Positions 60,300 to 64,000 of a stretch of 64,000 nt of DNA are shown piece after piece (the stretch's first letter is position 1; the number at the start of each line of letters is the position of its first letter). The position numbers were made by a program, and so were the translations under genes. The notes beneath the pieces were generated by a model. It did no database searches. It saw nothing but the letters and a program-made list of their open reading frames with translations, and had not been told where the DNA came from. Source of the stretch: Liriodendron chinense (lineage: Eukaryota; Streptophyta; Magnoliopsida; Magnoliales; Magnoliaceae); the NCBI GenBank assembly GCA_003013855.2, contig PVNU02002353.1:992001-1056000 (forward strand), read 5' to 3'.

Positions 60300-60801
60300 T
60301 AATCTCCTGCGCTCGGAATCTAGGTGGGGCCCACCATGATGTTTGTGAGAAATCTACACTGTCCAACCATTTTGTGAGATCATTTTAGGCATTGCGACAA
60401 AAAATGAAGGGGATCCAAGACTCGAGTGGGCTGAAAACGTGACGATTGAACTTCCATAGTTGAAATATTCTTGGGGCCACTGAAGTTTCCAATCAGGATA
60501 ATATTTGTGTTTTCAGTTCATCTCAGTAGGAATGACATTTTGAACCGTATGGATGGCATATAAACATCACTCTGGACACCATAGAGGTTTCAACGGTAGG
60601 AATTTCCCTACCCACCTTTTGCTTTAGTGCGGCCCACTTGACTCTTGGATCCTATTCATTTTGGGTTGCAACACCTAAAACGATCTCACAAAATGGTTGG
60701 ACCGTATAGATTTCTCACGAACATCACGGTGGGTCCCACCTAGATTCCGAGCGCAGGTGCCTGTGCGAAAGCATTTCGCAGGCAATCCGCGTCCTCATTT
60801 T
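60300..60801. mobile_element. Foldback MITE, about 500 bp
   Basis: Inverted arms cctgcgctcggaatctaggt and acctagattccgagcgcagg (60306 to 60757), extending inward for well over 100 bp. The right end adds an outer section (gaaagcatttcgcaggcaat) that the left end has lost. Unit 4 reads 'ttggtgagatcattctaggg' at the same place (51158-51177), so it is the empty site. Confidence 0.75.
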
Positions 60802-60832
60802 AGGGCATGAGCCTAACAATTGCGCAAGGATT

Positions 60833-61289
60833 GACCTTGGTGGTTTGTTGACGTCATCAAGTTCTGTGAGCCCAGGATGAAGTATATGTTATATCCACAC
60901 TGGCTATCCATCTTATTAGATCATTTTAGGGCATGGGCCAAAAAATGAGCTAGATCTGAAGCTCAAGAGGACCACACCATAGAAAGAAGTAGGGATTCAA
61001 TGTCTATCATTAAAAACTTCTCAAAGCCATAGAGGTTTTGGATAAATCTGATATTTGTTTTTTTCCTTCATCCAGTGACCTCATGAAGAGGTTGGAATCA
61101 TTGTCCCCACTTTTTTCTCTGGTGTGGTCCAGTTATTCCTTGGATCATCCTCAGTTTTGGGATCATGACCTAGAATGATTTCTACAAATGGATGAACGGT
61201 GTGGATATAACATATACATTTTGATGGGGCCTGCAGAACTCGGTGATATCAATACACCAAGGAGGTGGGGGTACACCACCCAATCCGTT
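60833..61289. mobile_element. Foldback MITE, about 460 bp
   Basis: Arms 'ttggtggtttgttgacgtca' and 'tgatatcaatacaccaagga' with inner 'gttatatccacac' / 'gtgtggatataacatatac'. It is the same family as the elements around 51230-52300 and 52860-52930. Confidence 0.65.
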
Positions 61290-62020
61290 TCCAAAAAATG
61301 AAGCAGATACAAATCTCAAGTGGTCTGCTTATCCAAAAAAGTAAAAAATAAAGAGAGAGAGATACAAAGCTCATATGGACCATGCCACACAAAGTAGTGG
61401 GACAGTGAGCCATCCAACCTTCATAGGGCCCACCATGATGTTTATTTGCCATCCAACTTATTCATAAGGTCACACGGACTGAGTCATGGAAAATGTCCCG
61501 AAATTTTCACGAACAAACAGTGAAAGCGATGTAATATCTCTGTTTAATTCTGACCGGTACCATATTCTTTCCAACGACTATTTCATGGCTATTGAACATA
61601 TTCATTTTTACCATTTCGCCTCAATTGAACCGTCTGCGTATACTGAGGTACATGTGTGTTACTTACATAATAGAGTCCCGGGACAGAATGGTCAATACAC
61701 CGTGGAAGTCCCCAAACAAGTTATAGTGGGAGAGTATGTCCATCCATATACATGCACACATCTACTGATCGCTGTTCCCATGAGATATATGCTTTGATCT
61801 CAAATGTCTATTGGAAAACCAAAAACTTCTCAATAGTACGTTGGAAAACCACACACATTTTTCTTTGTTTGGGTGAATCAATGAGATGAACAATGTAAAA
61901 ATAAAATAAATAATAATCACTTTCAACGCAACTAAAAAAATGATCAAACATGCAAAGCATAAGAAGCACAAAGATTTTTTAAATGGAAAATTATCTAATT
62001 TGCCTGTGTGAAGAAAAAAC

Positions 62021-62550
62021 GGGCGCAGATTTCCTGCGAAAGCCATGCCCAAGAAGTTCCTGCGCTAGGAACCAAGGTGGGGCCCACGGTAATGTTTGTT
62101 GATAAATCCACCCCGTCCATCCGTTTTGGGAGCTCCTTTTAGGACCTGAGAATAAAAATGAACCGGATCCAAGCCTCAAGTGGGCCTCACTAAAGGAAAA
62201 TGTGGGTAGGTAAATTACTACCGTTGAAACCTCCCTGGGGTCCACAGTGATGTTTATATGACATCCATACCGTTCATAACATCACTACTACTGGGATGAA
62301 CTGGAAACACAAATATTATTCTGATTCGAAACTCCTGTGGCTCCACAAATATTTCAACTGTGGATGTACAATCCTCACGTTTTCGGCCCACTTGAGTCTT
62401 GGATACGGTTCATTTTTGCTCTCATGTCCTAAAATGAGCTCCCAAAACGGATGGACGGGGTGGATTTATAAAAAAACATCACTTTGAGCCCCGCCTTGGT
62501 TCTCAGCGCAGGAACTTCCTGCGCAAGGCTTTCGCAGGAAATCCGTGCCC
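62021..62550. mobile_element. Mutator-type foldback MITE, 530 bp, 9-bp TSD
   Basis: Perfect 9-bp target duplication agaaaaaac (62012-62020 and 62551-62559). The ends gggcgcagatttcctgcgaa and ttcgcaggaaatccgtgccc are inverted, and the arms extend roughly 180 bp each. It is the best-defined member of the gggcccac-type foldback family, and the 9-bp duplication places that family with Mutator-like elements. Confidence 0.9.
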
Positions 62551-62635
62551 AGAAAAAACCACAGGGCTTCATCCTGCACAAAGACACTAAAATAGAAATA
62601 ATATAAATACAATTATCAAAATACCCCTCTTGGTG

Positions 62636-62765
62636 TCTCACCTGCTAGCTCAGTTGGAAGATGCCTATGCGTTTCAACAGCAGGTCTCAAGTTCGAAATG
62701 CTAAGGAGACACACTAACTCCATTGGTGGGTGGGTGTATCATGCGACTAATTGTGTGGGTGTGTC
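62636..62765 (+). mobile_element. tRNA-derived SINE or tRNA-like relic
   Basis: 'ctgctagctcagttgg' matches a tRNA A-box, and 'caagttcgaaatgct' 35 bases later matches a B-box. The stems do not form a cloverleaf and no anticodon arm is recognisable. 'ggagacacactaactcc' and 'gtgggtgggtgt' follow. Confidence 0.6.
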
Positions 62766-63270
62766 CACTTGAGATGGCCCACATAAACTAGTAATCTCTA
62801 GTTATTGTAGAGCTTTTGGTTGAATTGGACGATTGACCTTTATAGCTTAATCATTTCCATTTTTTAACCAACAATTCGCCAGTTTGGATTAAAAAAAAAT
62901 GTAGTGTCATTCCGTGGTTAAACCAAGCCACAATGGTACCACGGTTTGGATGGTCTAGATTGAGGAAAATATTTGCCACTGTACAGTGGATTTGTGTATG
63001 AGCATGGACATCAAAGTATGCTTAAGTATGAAATCCCAACAAACACTTGTCAAGAGATCCAACATAACGTGGGGTAACACAAACTTGAGAAAATGGACTG
63101 ATGACAGAAATGGGCCAATGGTCTAGTTACAAAATACACGTGTGCCTCCTCCATCAGTAACAGTTTAACGTACACGTGTGCCTGATCTCATTAGTCACAC
63201 TACATGCTAATAATAAGGTCTAAAGTAGAGTTGGCATTTCTTCTGTGAGGGTTCTGATTTCCTTAGACAA

Positions 63271-64000
63271 TGTTGGGATAAGAGTGTTAGTGTACTTTCT
63301 TGTGGCATATTAGTACACCTTATTTGTCAATCACGTGTGTTCATGTGTTGTAATGTCAGATGAGCCTTGGCAATCTGAGGACCGAAGATTCAAGTGGACT
63401 AGAAGCATCAAGGAAGAAGAACAGATAAATAAGATGTCTTGGTGACCCTAACCCTTTGAACAAAAAACATACAAACCCTCTTAGGTGACTTGGGCCAATT
63501 AAGAATACCCTTAGTTATCCTTATTAGCTTTAGATCATATAGAAAAATATGATAAATTAGGTTGATAAAAGAGGTGGAAGTAGCTGTAATAAAGCCAGCC
63601 CAAACAGCAATTTTCGATAGACCTTCGATATAGCAGAACCTTATTTCTATAGACCTTCGATATATTGAAACCTTATTTTGATATATCGGAATGGGTGTTT
63701 TCGATATATTAGAACACCAGTTTGATATATCAGAGTTTATGTCCAACAACTTGCTGAAATCTATGAACATATTTTCCAATATATCGAACTAGTATTTCGA
63801 TATATCGAAGATTACTCCGATCAATCGAAATACCATTTTTGATATATCAAAGTGACCATTTTCTGCCCATTTTGTGACCATTAGATATTTTTCTTTAAAT
63901 ACGGGGGAGATGGTTTTTGGAAAAACTGAAGGATTTTGAGGAGATAGAAGTCACCATTGTTGAAAACCATTAGAAGCTCTATTCCTAACTTATTGTAAGT
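63271..64000 (+). mobile_element. Probable 5' LTR of a retrotransposon running off the window
   Basis: Starts TGTTGGGATAAGAG, like the other copia LTRs here. 63600-63850 carries at least eight copies of a tcgatatatcgaa-type dyad, in the U3 position where the other copia LTRs have their own dyad motifs. TTTAAATAC near 63893 could be the TATA. The end and interior are beyond the window, so this is an inference. Confidence 0.5.

Larger units (their letters stand above)
60044..63270. other. Array unit 5 upstream region with nested foldback elements
   Basis: No gene. 60080-60190 is the shared upstream block, and 61480-61800 resumes at 62770-63190 as the block also found at 25430-26110 and 35090-35720. 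The 61808-62768 gap is filled by about 210 bp of unplaced A/T-rich DNA, a MITE and a SINE. Confidence 0.6.

Noticed and set aside
62636..62710. tRNA gene suggested by A-box and B-box text
   Set aside because: No cloverleaf: the acceptor and anticodon stems do not pair and no anticodon loop is recognisable. SINE or tRNA relic is a better reading.

Overview
The window is plant nuclear DNA, an intergenic, transposon-rich stretch. The evidence is LTR retrotransposons with tRNA-Met-type primer sites, CACTA elements, Mutator-type foldback MITEs, tRNA-derived SINEs, 5'-truncated LINEs, GT-AG introns and degraded exons of plant genes. There is no bacterial-style gene density and no rRNA, intact tRNA or CRISPR array. 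The many foldback elements built around a 'tgggcccacc...gatgta...ccgtccatcc' core remind me of magnoliid or other woody-angiosperm genomes. That is an impression from memory, not a proof.

Layout. Positions 1-5623 are the 3' end of a large Tat/Ogre-like Ty3/gypsy element (tandem-repeat tail, polypurine tract, 3' LTR), joined to a minus-strand copia fragment (5624-6337). From about 6.4 kb to 63.2 kb runs a degenerate segmental-duplication array. Each unit carries the same minus-strand mini-gene: a TATA-like box, an untranslated first exon, a 456-524 bp GT-AG intron and a 76-89-codon ORF. The five copies lie at 7529-8433, 21901-22788, 33061-33896, 50072-50890 and 59221-60043. I do not recognise the protein.

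The array has been broken up by insertions: copia relic A (10426-about 11712); CACTA-1 (11748-16890, TSD tgt); copia B (18217-20965); copia C (26849-29652, TSD gtttt); a LINE 3' end (36454-36983, 10-bp TSD); CACTA-2 (37267-46682, TSD aaa); a copia-like solo LTR (53036-53771, TSD gtaat); two related SINEs; a gypsy pol/gag relic (54100-54720); and several MITEs. Array copies without the insertion provide empty sites for many of these events.

The most notable object is CACTA-2. It matches CACTA-1 nearly base for base, except for one 4.3-kb extra block (39126-43402). That block holds fragments of four unrelated host genes, all on the minus strand: an ABCG/PDR transporter exon, a LEA2/NHL protein, the C-terminal MLLE domain of poly(A)-binding protein, and an exon of the phosphoglucomutase/phosphomannomutase family with its splice sites intact. 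This is a Pack-CACTA next to its near-identical 'unpacked' sister. Copia B and C share the same deletion of integrase, RT and RNase H, so they look like one non-autonomous gag-only (TR-GAG-like) group. All three copia relics have a damaged protease motif, each in a different way.

I see no intact transposase, reverse transcriptase or ordinary long plant gene. The only candidates for functional protein genes are the five small-ORF copies.
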